DNA of 13,396 nucleotides from CAYVUV01 sp964455095 (GTDB taxonomy: Bacteria > Desulfobacterota > Binatia > HRBIN30 > CADEER01). The notes under the pieces were generated by a model. It was not told the origin of the DNA and ran no database searches. It saw only the letters and a list, made by a program, of their open reading frames with translations. Positions 6,820-13,396 of this stretch are shown here, piece by piece. The translations under genes and the position numbers were made by a program. The DNA lies in contig CAYVUV010000195.1 in assembly GCA_964455095.1 (NCBI GenBank), positions 1-13,396 on the forward strand, written 5' to 3'. Within the stretch, counting starts at the first letter, position 1; the number at the start of each line of letters is the position of its first letter.

Positions 6820-8424
6820 TCAGTCGAACAGGTTGGCGAGGTTCTTCTTCATCGTATCGGCGATGTGGAGCGCCAGCGCCTGAATGGTGTTGGTCGGGTT
6901 CACCGCCGCGGCGGTGACGAAAATGCTGCCGTCGGCGATGAACAGATTGCGCACGTCGTGACACCGCCCCCATTCGTTGACCACCGAGCGCGTGGGGTCG
7001 GTACCCATGCGCGCCGTGCCCATCAGGTGCCAGCCGGCGAACGGCAGCGGCGCTTCCGAGACCGTCTCCTTGGCGCCCGACGCCTCCAGCACCTCGGCCG
7101 CCCGCGCCACGCAGTGGCTCAGCATCGCCGTGCTGTTCTCGCTCAAGCGGTACGTGATCTTCGGCGCCGGAATGCCGTCGCTGTCGGCGAGGTACGGATC
7201 GAGCGTGACGCTGTTGCAGGCCTCGGGCAGGTCCTCGCAGATCACCACCATGCCCGCGGTCCGGTCGAAGAGCTCGGCGTAGGCGCGGTGGTGGTCCGCA
7301 CCCGACGGAACCTTGCCGCGCGACATGCCCCACAGCGCAGTGGACACCGGGCCGAAGCCGCGCAGGATCTCGAACGAGTACCCGCGCGTGAAGCCGCGCG
7401 AGAGGTCGGTCTCGTAGAACTCCTGGCTCATGATGCAGCAGCCCGTCGGTCCCTTGTAGCCCTCGAGCGGCTCGTCGAAGATACCGGTGACCATGGCGTA
7501 GGGGTGGAACATCAAGTTCTTCCCCACCAGGCCGCTGCGGTTCGCCAGCCCATCGGGAAAGTGCTTCGACTTCGAGTTCAACAACAACCGCGGCGTGCCG
7601 ATGCCGTTGCACGCCACCACGACGACATGCGCCGCCTGCTTCTGCTCGACGCCGTCCGCGTCGTAGTAGATGACGCCGTCGGCCATGCCGTTCTCGCCGA
7701 CCGTGATCTCGCGCACCCGACAATGCGTCTTCAGCTGCACGCCCTGGCGCAGCGCCGGCGGCCAGTAGGTGATGTCCGTGCTCGCCTTGGCGCCCTGCGC
7801 GCAGCCCGAGAGACAGGTCCCGGCGTTGATGCAGGCGCCGCGACCTTCGTACTCCTGCGTCGTGATGGCGCTGTCCGACGGCCACCAGTGCCAGCCGAGG
7901 CGGTTGAAACCGCGCGCCAACGTCTCGCCCAGCTTGCCGAGCGCCACCGGCGGCAGCGGCACGTCCTTCGGCGGATAGGCCGGGTCGCCCGCCAAACCCG
8001 AGACGCCCATCATGCGCGCGTTGACGTCGTAGTACGGCGCCAGCCGCTGGTAATCGAGCGGCCAGTCGTCGGCGACGCCGTCGAGCGTGCGAACGCGAAA
8101 GTCCGACGGATGAAAGCGCGGGAAGTGGGCGGCATAGAGAATCGTGCTGCCGCCGACGGCGTTGAACATCGAGGCGGCGATCGGCGAGTTGCTGTCGTTG
8201 ACCGGATAGTCCTCGCGGCGGCCGCGCGTGTTGGGGCTGAGGCCGAAGTCGCCGAGTTGGCGCAGCTCCCAGTCGCCCTTCATGCCCGGATAGGCCTCCG
8301 GGTTCATCCAGCCACCTTGCTCGAGGCACAGGATGTTCATGCGCGTATCCGCCAGGCTCCAGGCCATGGCGGCACCCGCCGCACCGGCCCCGATGATCAG
8401 AACATCCACCGGTTCTGCTGACAT
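6820..8424 (-). CDS. GMC family FAD-dependent oxidoreductase / dehydrogenase
   Basis: 534-residue flavoenzyme that would oxidise an alcohol or sugar group to a carbonyl. From ATG 8424: FAD dinucleotide fold GAGAAG (residues 12-17), the GMC_N pattern NAVGGSTILYAAHFPR (about 88-103), a Cys-rich loop CINAGTCLSGCAQGAK (198-213, cysteines 198, 204, 208), and the C-terminal domain with the catalytic pair H466 (GWHLMGTARMG) and N509 (AAVNPTNTI). The His/Asn pair and the Cys loop are typical of the dehydrogenase branch that works with a gluconate-dehydrogenase-type small subunit. Start: AGGAG lies 5 nt before the ATG; the GTG two codons upstream overlaps that AGGAG and is less likely. No signal peptide. 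It is first in a two-gene unit with the subunit 3-like gene and lies downstream of the AraC gene on the same strand. Substrate not deducible. Confidence 0.93.
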   Translation of the reverse strand: MSAEPVDVLIIGAGAAGAAMAWSLADTRMNILCLEQGGWMNPEAYPGMKGDWELRQLGDFGLSPNTRGRREDYPVNDSNSPIAASMFNAVGGSTILYAAHFPRFHPSDFRVRTLDGVADDWPLDYQRLAPYYDVNARMMGVSGLAGDPAYPPKDVPLPPVALGKLGETLARGFNRLGWHWWPSDSAITTQEYEGRGACINAGTCLSGCAQGAKASTDITYWPPALRQGVQLKTHCRVREITVGENGMADGVIYYDADGVEQKQAAHVVVVACNGIGTPRLLLNSKSKHFPDGLANRSGLVGKNLMFHPYAMVTGIFDEPLEGYKGPTGCCIMSQEFYETDLSRGFTRGYSFEILRGFGPVSTALWGMSRGKVPSGADHHRAYAELFDRTAGMVVICEDLPEACNSVTLDPYLADSDGIPAPKITYRLSENSTAMLSHCVARAAEVLEASGAKETVSEAPLPFAGWHLMGTARMGTDPTRSVVNEWGRCHDVRNLFIADGSIFVTAAAVNPTNTIQALALHIADTMKKNLANLFD

Positions 8425-8461
8425 CGACACTCCTCTTCCGTGTTCTCTGACACCAAATACT

Positions 8462-8566
8462 CACCACAGAGAACACAGAGTTCACAGAGGCAAGAAATGA
8501 CTTCTTCGAAAGCCAGCCCGACGTCTTCTCTCTCCGTTCTCTGTGTTCTCTGTGTCCTCTGTGGTG
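8462..8566. repeat. 105-bp palindromic element built of CACAGAG units
   Basis: Left arm 8462-8489 and right arm 8539-8566 are inverted copies matching at 25 of 28 positions, around a 49-nt centre. Each arm begins CACCACAGAG and continues with two further 9-nt units of the form nnCACAGAG, so direct repeats are nested inside the inverted repeat. A further copy of the unit (GTGTTCTCTG) lies at 8440-8449, in the leader of the GMC gene. No transposase or coding capacity. Elements of this CACAGAG type are, from memory, dispersed in many environmental bacterial genomes; this looks like a MITE- or REP-like element. It lies between the AraC stop and the GMC start, so as RNA it could fold into a long hairpin. 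Confidence 0.85.
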
Positions 8567-8624
8567 AAGAACTTCAGCTTCTCGAAGTTAGCCCGTGCGG
8601 CGGTCGCGAGTCGAGCGATACAAC

Positions 8625-9641
8625 TCAACTCGCGCGCGGGCGGCGCGCCGCATAGGCGCGCGGCGACAGGCCGGTCCAGCGCTTGAAGGCGCGCGAGAAC
8701 GTGCTGGTATCGGCAAAGCCGAGGACGAAGGCGATCTCGGTGACCGACAGGCGGCGCTCCGCCACGTAGCTGCGCGCCAGGCCGACGCGCGCCTCGCTCA
8801 GTAACTCCGCGAACGACGTCCCCTCATCGGCGAGATGGCGCTGCAAGCTGCGCGCGCTCATGCCGAGGGCGCGCGCGATCGCCGGCTTCGACGGCGCGCC
8901 GTCGGGCAACGCGGCAAGCAGGGCCTGTTGGACACGACTCGACACGCGCGCCTGCTCGAGGCGCGCCAGGTAGCGCACCAGCACCTCGTCGTTGCCGCGC
9001 GCCAGCTCGGCGTTGCCGGCGGGCAGCGGGTCTTCCATGTCGGCGCGCGCAAGCTCGAGCACATTGGTCGGCTGGCCGAAGTACACCGGGGCGCGGAACA
9101 GACGCAGGTAAGGCTCCGGGTCGGCGGGTTCGGGGCGCGCGAACACCATTGCCAGCGGATTGCACCGCCGCGTGCCGTGCAGCAGGCGCGCCTGGCGCAC
9201 GCAGGTCGCAGCGATGGCGTCGACGGCCTGAAACGGCACGCCGGGCTCTGCCGACACGTCGATCTGGAATCGGTAGCGGTCGCCGGCCTCGGTCAGCTGC
9301 AGCTGCAGGATGTCGCCGATCAGACGGCGGTAGCGGATGATGCGCTCGAAGGCCTCCTTGAGCGTCACGCTGGCGAGGACCGCATAGCCCAGGGCGTGAA
9401 ACGTCGTCTGTGCCGCATGGCGCGACACCTCGAGGCCGAAGGCCGGATCGCCGGTCGCCTCGACGGCCAGCTCCCAGAGACGCGTCAGCGCCAGCCGCGG
9501 CACGCGCGCGCCCGGACCCAACGCCGCCGGGTCGATGCCGGCCTGTGCCGCGAGCGGCTCCGTCTCCACCCCGCGCGCCGCGAGGGCGCGCAGAATGGTC
9601 GCCGCCCAGGTCGCCAGTGACGTCGCGCCGCGCAAACTCAT
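8625..9641 (-). CDS. AraC-family transcriptional regulator (OruR/ArgR-like, Arabinose_bd type)
   Basis: 338-residue regulator. The N-terminal about 200 residues resemble the PF12625 effector domain: TWAATILRALAARG at the start, LWELAVEATGDPAFGLEVSR (55-74), FHALGYAVLASVTLKEAFE (81-99), then VYFGQPTNVLEL. The C-terminus is the double helix-turn-helix: ALGMSARSLQRHLADEGTSF (258-277) and SVTEIAFVLGFADTSTFSRA (299-318), followed by FKRWTGLSPRAYA. Start: ATG 9639-9641 preceded by AAGGGAAGG; the frame stays open upstream, but that part reads across the promoter region. The gene is divergent from the dioxygenase operon (103-bp gap) and co-directional with the GMC unit, so it probably controls one or both. 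Regulators of this type commonly respond to small aromatic or acidic catabolites; the ligand is unknown. Confidence 0.92.
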   Translation of the reverse strand: MSLRGATSLATWAATILRALAARGVETEPLAAQAGIDPAALGPGARVPRLALTRLWELAVEATGDPAFGLEVSRHAAQTTFHALGYAVLASVTLKEAFERIIRYRRLIGDILQLQLTEAGDRYRFQIDVSAEPGVPFQAVDAIAATCVRQARLLHGTRRCNPLAMVFARPEPADPEPYLRLFRAPVYFGQPTNVLELARADMEDPLPAGNAELARGNDEVLVRYLARLEQARVSSRVQQALLAALPDGAPSKPAIARALGMSARSLQRHLADEGTSFAELLSEARVGLARSYVAERRLSVTEIAFVLGFADTSTFSRAFKRWTGLSPRAYAARRPRAS

Positions 9642-9650
9642 CCTTCCCTT

Positions 9651-9671
9651 TTTTGGCTCGTGCGGCCAAAA
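9651..9671. promoter_or_regulatory. Candidate operator: perfect inverted repeat TTTTGGC-N7-GCCAAAA
   Basis: TTTTGGC (9651-9657) and GCCAAAA (9665-9671) are separated by 7 nt, giving a 14-nt centre-to-centre spacing. The repeat sits 10 bp from the AraC start, inside the 103-bp divergent promoter region and about 40 bp upstream of the putative -10 box of the dioxygenase operon, so it could serve autoregulation as well as operon control. AraC-type proteins more often bind direct repeats, so a different regulator is also possible. Confidence 0.45.
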
Positions 9672-9712
9672 CCATGGCCCGCCGGGCAAAGCAAGAGCGC
9701 GGCGTCTTGCGC

Positions 9713-9718
9713 TATGAT
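9713..9718 (+). promoter_or_regulatory. Candidate -10 box of the dioxygenase operon
   Basis: TATGAT matches five of six consensus positions. Transcription would start near 9725, giving a leader of about 20 nt with the ribosome site GGAGG (9734-9738), 6 nt before ATG 9745. No recognisable -35 hexamer at 16-18 nt, which fits a promoter that needs an activator such as the divergent AraC protein. Confidence 0.4.
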
Positions 9719-9744
9719 CGCCCGCACAGTTTGGGAGGATCCGC

Positions 9745-10680
9745 ATGAGCGACGAACCGATCATCAAAGTGAGCGACATCGCCTTCCCGCGCTTTCAGGC
9801 GCCGGACCTCGATCGCATGGAGACGTTCCTGGTCGACTTCGGCATGCAGCGCGCGGCGCGCACCGAGCGGGCCCTGTACATGCGCGGCACCGATACACCG
9901 CACCATGTGCACGTCACCCACCTCGGCGAGCCGGCGTTCCTCGGCCTCGCCTTCCACGCCGCCAGCCGCGACGACCTGCGCACGCTGGCCGACGCCGTCG
10001 GCGGCGCAGTGGAGCCGCTCGACGAGCCCGGCGGCGGCGAGGTCGTCCGCCTGCGCGACCCCGACGGGCGCCGGATCGACGTCGTGCACGGCATCGCCGC
10101 GCTCGCCCCCCTGCCCGTGCGCGGGCACCCGCCGCTCAACACCGGTGACACGCGCCGGCGCATCGGCACGCTGCAACGCGTTCCGCCCGGTCCGTCACAA
10201 GTGAAACGCTGCGGCCACTCCGCCATCAAGACGGCCGATCTCGACACGCTGTGGCGCTGGTATCGCCGCCACCTCGGCATGCTGGTCTCCGACGACATGT
10301 ACATCGAGGAGCCCGGTCGGCCGCTGGGCCGCTTCGCCCGCTGCGATCGCGGCGCCTTGCCCGCCGATCACCATACGCTGCTTCTGCTGGCGATGGGCGA
10401 GGCCAAGCTCGGCCATGTCGCGTGGGAGGTGGCCGACTTCGACGACCTGATGGTCGGGCACGATCATCTCATTGCCAACGGCATCCGGCACTACTGGGGC
10501 ATCGGACGCCATATCCTCGGCGGCCAGATCTTCGACTACTGGAAGGACCCGTTCGGCTTCACCGTCGAGCACTGGACCGACAGCGACCTGCTCGACGCCA
10601 CCGCGGCACCCGGCGCGCATCACCTGATGCAAGCCGGCAACCAGTGGGGCCCACCGCCGCCGCCGGATCTGGATTTCTAG
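9745..10680 (+). CDS. Two-domain VOC protein, type I extradiol ring-cleavage dioxygenase
   Basis: 311 residues, the usual size of BphC-type 2,3-dihydroxybiphenyl or catechol 2,3-dioxygenases, which open catechol rings next to the diol using Fe(II) and O2. Two vicinal-oxygen-chelate domains: residues 8-118 (N-terminal, no metal ligands) and about 155-285 (catalytic). In the second, H158 (KRCGHSAIKTADL), H224 (KLGHVAWEV) and E275 (GFTVEHW) fit the 2-His-1-carboxylate iron site. H209 and Y265 fall at the spacing of the catalytic His195 and Tyr250 of BphC (15 before the second His ligand and 10 before the Glu), so it should be active. The Pro-rich tail GPPPPPDLDF is odd. First gene of a three-gene operon; its TAG is one base from the SDR start, implying coupled translation. 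The substrate may be polycyclic or steroid-like, but this is not deducible. Confidence 0.88.
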   Translation: MSDEPIIKVSDIAFPRFQAPDLDRMETFLVDFGMQRAARTERALYMRGTDTPHHVHVTHLGEPAFLGLAFHAASRDDLRTLADAVGGAVEPLDEPGGGEVVRLRDPDGRRIDVVHGIAALAPLPVRGHPPLNTGDTRRRIGTLQRVPPGPSQVKRCGHSAIKTADLDTLWRWYRRHLGMLVSDDMYIEEPGRPLGRFARCDRGALPADHHTLLLLAMGEAKLGHVAWEVADFDDLMVGHDHLIANGIRHYWGIGRHILGGQIFDYWKDPFGFTVEHWTDSDLLDATAAPGAHHLMQAGNQWGPPPPPDLDF

Positions 10681-10681
10681 G

Positions 10682-11461
10682 ATGGATCTCGACATTCGCG
10701 GCAAACGCGCCATCGTCTGCGCGGCGAGCAAGGGCCTCGGCAAAGCTTGCGCGCAGGCGTTGGCGCGCGAGGGCGTGGTGCTGGTGATCAACGCGCGCAC
10801 GAGCGAGACACTCGAGGCCACCGCCGAGGAGATCCGGCGCGACACCGGCGCGCGCGTCGACACGGTCGCCGGCGACATTGGCGCCGAAACCACGCGGCGC
10901 GCGCTGCTCGACGCCTGCCCGGAGCCCGACATCCTCGTCAACAACAACGCCGGCCCGCCGCCGGGGCGCTTTCAGAACTGGGACCGCGACGCCTGGACCG
11001 CCGCGCTCGACGCCAACATGCTGGCGCCGATCGAGATGATCCGCGCCGTCATCGACGGCATGGTCGAGCGCCGCTTCGGCCGCATCGTCAACATCACCTC
11101 CGCCATGGTCAAGGCACCGCAGGCGCCAATGGGCCTCTCCGCCGGCGTGCGCGCCGGTCTTACCGCGACCTGCAAGGCGCTCTCCCTGCAGGTGGCGTTT
11201 GCGAACGTCACCGTCAACAACCTCCTCCCCGAACGCATCGACACCGACCGCCAGGTGCAGATGGCGCAGCTCTCCGCCGCGCTCAACGGCATTACGGTGG
11301 AGGAAGCTTACGAGCGCATTCGCGCGCACATCCCCGCCGGCCGCCTGGGGCGCCCCGAGGAAGTCGGCGATGCCTGTGCCTTCCTGTGCGGCAGCCGCGC
11401 CGGGTTCATCACCGGCCAGAGCCTGCAGCTCGACGGCGGCGCATATCCGGGACTCTTCTGA
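10682..11461 (+). CDS. SDR family oxidoreductase lacking the canonical YxxxK
   Basis: 259-residue Rossmann-fold short-chain dehydrogenase. N-terminal cofactor loop CAASKGLG (13-20), NARTSETLE after strand 2, which with the Arg suggests NADP(H), LVNNNAG (85-91), and C-terminal GRLGRPEEVGDACAFLCG plus GQSLQLDGG, as in FabG-like enzymes. Catalytic S140 (NITSAM) is present, but the expected Tyr (S+13) and Lys (Y+4) positions hold S153 and R157 in MGLSAGVRAGL. I recall a subgroup of bacterial SDRs with LSNG-x-RAGL at this place, so this is probably a family trait rather than decay. Likely a redox or non-redox step on the aromatic substrate or ring-fission product. ATG 10682 lies one base past the dioxygenase stop, with only a weak SD, so coupling is likely. 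The hydroxylase gene follows 20 bp later. Confidence 0.87.
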   Translation: MDLDIRGKRAIVCAASKGLGKACAQALAREGVVLVINARTSETLEATAEEIRRDTGARVDTVAGDIGAETTRRALLDACPEPDILVNNNAGPPPGRFQNWDRDAWTAALDANMLAPIEMIRAVIDGMVERRFGRIVNITSAMVKAPQAPMGLSAGVRAGLTATCKALSLQVAFANVTVNNLLPERIDTDRQVQMAQLSAALNGITVEEAYERIRAHIPAGRLGRPEEVGDACAFLCGSRAGFITGQSLQLDGGAYPGLF

Positions 11462-11481
11462 TCGGAAGGGACAGAGTCAGC

Positions 11482-13167
11482 ATGGCAGACATCGAAGTTC
11501 CCGTTCTGATCGTCGGCGCCGGCCCGGTGGGGCTGATGACCGCGCTGCTGCTGCGGCGGCTCGGCGTGGAGGCGTGCCTCGTCGAGCGCCGCGACAGCCT
11601 GCAGCGCGCACCGGCGGCGCACGCGGTCAACGCGCGCACGTTCGAGATCTGCCGCCAGGCCGGTGTCGACATGGACGCCATCGCCGCGGCGGCCATATCG
11701 CCCAGCGACGCCGGCGCGACGTACTGGGTGACGAAGCTCGGCGGCGAGGTGCTCGGGCGCCTGCCCTACGAACGCCAGGAAGACGAGGTCCTCGCCTTCA
11801 CTCCGACGCCATTGCGGAACCTGTCGCAGCACCGCTTCGAGCCGATTCTCCTCGCGACACTGCGCGCATCGGGCGCCGAGACACCGCGCTTCGGCCAGCG
11901 CTGGGAATCCGCCGCCAGCGACGGGGACGGCGTGACCTCGGTGATCGCCGAAGTCGACACCGGCCGCCGCTACCAGATTCGCAGCCGCTACGTCGTCGCC
12001 GCCGACGGCGCCGGCAGCCCGGTGCGCAAGTCGCTCGGCATCGCGCAGAGCGGACCCGAGCGCTTGCAGAGCTTCGTGATGATCCACTTCGAAGCCAACC
12101 TGCGCGCGCTGGTGCGCGACACGCCGGGGGTTCTCTACTGGACCTGCGACCCGGATTGCCTGGGAACGTTCGTCGCCCACGACATCGACCGCGAGTGGGT
12201 CTTCATGCACAGCTTCGACCCCGAACGCGAACCGGCCGCGCGCTACGACGCGGCGCATTGCGCAGCGCTGGTGCGCCGCGCCATCGACAGCGAGGACGTC
12301 GAGCTGGCGATCCGCACCGTGTCGACCTGGGTCATGAGCTGCCAGGTGGCGGAGCGCTATCACGACGGGCGCATGTTCCTGGTCGGCGACGCGGCGCACC
12401 GCTTCCCGCCCACCGGCGGGCTCGGCCTCAACACGGGGGTGCAGGACGCTCACAACCTGGCGTGGAAGCTCGCGGCCGTCCTCGCCGGCACCGCGCCCGC
12501 GACGCTGCTCGACACCTACCAGACCGAGCGCCAGCCGGTGGCGCAGTACAATGCCGACCAGAGCCTGCAGAACGCCATGCGTCTGTTCGAAGTGCCGCAG
12601 GCGCTCGGCTTCAGCGACGATCCGGCGCTGGCACGGCGCAACTTCGCGGAGGTTCTCGGGGACTCGAGCCGGCGCGGCGCGCTCAGCGCCGCCATCGCCA
12701 ACCAGGCCGAGCACTTCGACATGCTCGGCCTGCAGCTCGGCTATGCCTACGAGCAGGGCGCCCTCCTGCCCGACGGCAGCGAAAAGCCCGCGCCGGCGAA
12801 CCCGGTGCGCGACTTCGTGCCGTCGAGTCGGCCGGGCGCGCGCCTGCCGCACGGCTGGCTGTCGGCGCAACGCTCGACGTTGGATCTGATCGGACTCGAC
12901 CGGCTGACGCTCCTCGTCGGCCCGAGCGGTGCCGCATGGGTCGACGCGATGCGCGCGGTGGAACCAGAACTCGCCTGCGTGCGCATCGGCATCGACGTCG
13001 CTGATCCGAACGATTGGTGGAGCACGACAGCCGGCATGGAGGCCGACGGCGCACTGCTCGTCCGTCCTGACCAACACGTCGCCTTCCGCTCGCGCACTGC
13101 GGCCAATGATCCCGCAGGAGCGCTGCGTCGCGCCGTCGCGGCCGCGCTCGGCCGCGGTAACGCCTGA
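11482..13167 (+). CDS. Class A FAD-dependent aromatic monooxygenase (MhpA/TfdB-like)
   Basis: 561-residue flavoprotein hydroxylase that would insert one oxygen from O2 into an aromatic ring using NAD(P)H. FAD-binding GAGPVG (12-17) with ExR after strand 2 (VERRD, 34-38), the DG motif AADGAGSPVRK (173-183), and the GD motif GRMFLVGDAAHRFPPTGG (296-313) followed by GLNTGVQDAHNLAWKL. The C-terminal about 130 residues form a thioredoxin-like domain ending in GALLVRPDQHVAFR, as in PhzS/MhpA/TfdB-type phenol hydroxylases. GGAAGGGA (11464-11471) precedes ATG 11482 by about 10 nt; the frame extends upstream over the SDR gene, but that stretch is not family-like. Third gene of the operon with the extradiol dioxygenase and SDR: hydroxylation to a catechol followed by meta-cleavage is the natural reading. 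Exact substrate unknown. Confidence 0.93.
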   Translation: MADIEVPVLIVGAGPVGLMTALLLRRLGVEACLVERRDSLQRAPAAHAVNARTFEICRQAGVDMDAIAAAAISPSDAGATYWVTKLGGEVLGRLPYERQEDEVLAFTPTPLRNLSQHRFEPILLATLRASGAETPRFGQRWESAASDGDGVTSVIAEVDTGRRYQIRSRYVVAADGAGSPVRKSLGIAQSGPERLQSFVMIHFEANLRALVRDTPGVLYWTCDPDCLGTFVAHDIDREWVFMHSFDPEREPAARYDAAHCAALVRRAIDSEDVELAIRTVSTWVMSCQVAERYHDGRMFLVGDAAHRFPPTGGLGLNTGVQDAHNLAWKLAAVLAGTAPATLLDTYQTERQPVAQYNADQSLQNAMRLFEVPQALGFSDDPALARRNFAEVLGDSSRRGALSAAIANQAEHFDMLGLQLGYAYEQGALLPDGSEKPAPANPVRDFVPSSRPGARLPHGWLSAQRSTLDLIGLDRLTLLVGPSGAAWVDAMRAVEPELACVRIGIDVADPNDWWSTTAGMEADGALLVRPDQHVAFRSRTAANDPAGALRRAVAAALGRGNA

Positions 13168-13184
13168 CTCCGGCCCCCCCCCTT

Positions 13185-13261
13185 CCCACGGTGGGGTTCG
13201 GGGTGGTTCCGCTTCTCGCCGGATGAACCTCCCCCCGGCCCCCTCCTTGGTAAGGAGGGGG
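13185..13261. repeat. C/G-rich composite palindromic repeat
   Basis: Two inverted repeats follow each other in this stretch: GGGGTGGTTC (13200-13209) with GAACCTCCCC (13225-13234), 9 of 10 paired, and CCCCCTCCTT (13239-13248) with AAGGAGGGGG (13252-13261), perfect with a 3-nt loop. The region lies between the hydroxylase stop (13167) and the stop of the convergent TPR gene. No T-run follows on either strand, so it is not a textbook terminator, though the hairpin could block RNA decay or elongation. It resembles the dispersed C-rich palindromes seen in many GC-rich bacterial genomes. Confidence 0.75.
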
Positions 13262-13301
13262 AGCAAGAAAGAAGGGCTTCGCGCCCTCGCGTGAGGCAAT
13301 G

Positions 13302-13396
13302 CTACCGCGGCGCCGCGAGCGCGGCGCGCGCCTTCTCCGCGTTGCCGCGCGCGTCGGCGAAGTCGGGCCGCAGCGCGACGGCGCGCTCGAACTGTT
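13302..13396 (-). CDS. C-terminal end of a TPR-type protein (5' part beyond window)
   Basis: Only the last 30 codons are visible. QFERAVALRPDFADARGN matches the second helix of a tetratricopeptide repeat and the link to the next (F-x-x-A-L-x-L-x-P-x-x-x-x-A). An Ala/Arg-rich tail AEKARAALAAPR and TAG (13302-13304) follow. The reading frame and stop are clear; the rest of the protein, and hence its role, cannot be seen. Convergent with the hydroxylase operon. Confidence 0.65.
   Translation of the reverse strand, partial: QFERAVALRPDFADARGNAEKARAALAAPR

Noticed and set aside
6757..8421. 554-codon plus-strand open frame opposite the GMC gene
   Set aside because: His, Arg and Val-rich translation typical of antisense frames in GC-rich genes; the GMC motifs lie on the other strand.
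6323..8485. A 720-codon minus-strand frame suggesting a fusion upstream of the subunit 3 protein
   Set aside because: Only the last 156 codons resemble a protein family; GTG 6793 has a good ribosome site, and the GMC gene occupies the upstream DNA in another frame.
8440..8655. Short plus-strand open frame across the CACAGAG repeat
   Set aside because: The translation is only the repeat read as codons (VLCVLC-type runs); no ribosome site.
10747..11481. Upstream extension of the FAD hydroxylase frame
   Set aside because: Arg-rich shadow of the SDR gene; the flavoprotein fold begins at ATG 11482 behind GGAAGGGA.
11308..13299. 663-codon minus-strand frame opposite the hydroxylase
   Set aside because: Antisense shadow with no recognisable motif.

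Overview
The window is very GC-rich, with long spurious open frames antisense to nearly every gene, short intergenic gaps and mostly Shine-Dalgarno-led starts. This fits a chromosomal segment of a high-GC, proteobacteria-like soil or environmental bacterium. The mix of an IPTL-like C-terminal sorting segment, a GMC oxidoreductase paired with a gluconate-dehydrogenase subunit-3-like protein, and dispersed palindromic repeats suggests a 'deltaproteobacterial' lineage in the broad sense (Myxococcota or Binatota-like). That placement is inference only.

Left part (1-5427): a YheS-like ABC-F ATPase runs off the left edge on the minus strand. Divergent from it is an alkaline-phosphatase-superfamily (type I phosphodiesterase) gene. 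Next comes a decayed nhaA Na+/H+ antiporter relic on the minus strand, spread over three reading frames with internal deletions. It is followed by a GNAT acetyltransferase, a secreted protein with an IPTL-CTERM-like tail, and, tail-to-tail with it, a 74-residue two-helix membrane protein. This part looks like loosely associated housekeeping and accessory genes.

Middle part (5541-9641): an alpha/beta hydrolase converges with a 16-bp overlap on a minus-strand pair, a GMC-type FAD oxidoreductase followed 26 bp later by a gluconate 2-dehydrogenase subunit 3-like protein. Upstream of this pair lies a 105-bp palindromic repeat made of 'CACAGAG' units, then an AraC-family regulator on the same strand.

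Right part (9745-13167): divergent from the AraC gene, a tight plus-strand operon encodes a two-domain type I extradiol dioxygenase (complete iron-ligand set), an SDR oxidoreductase lacking the usual YxxxK, and a class A FAD aromatic hydroxylase. Together these suggest hydroxylation followed by meta-cleavage of an aromatic or polycyclic substrate. The 103-bp divergent promoter region holds a perfect 7-bp inverted repeat that is a candidate operator. The operon is followed by a C/G-rich palindromic repeat and the 3' end of a TPR-type gene entering from the right edge.

The most coherent biology here is the AraC-centred catabolic locus (6323-13167), with one oxidative module on each side of the regulator. 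I see no CRISPR array, tRNA, rRNA or intact transposase.
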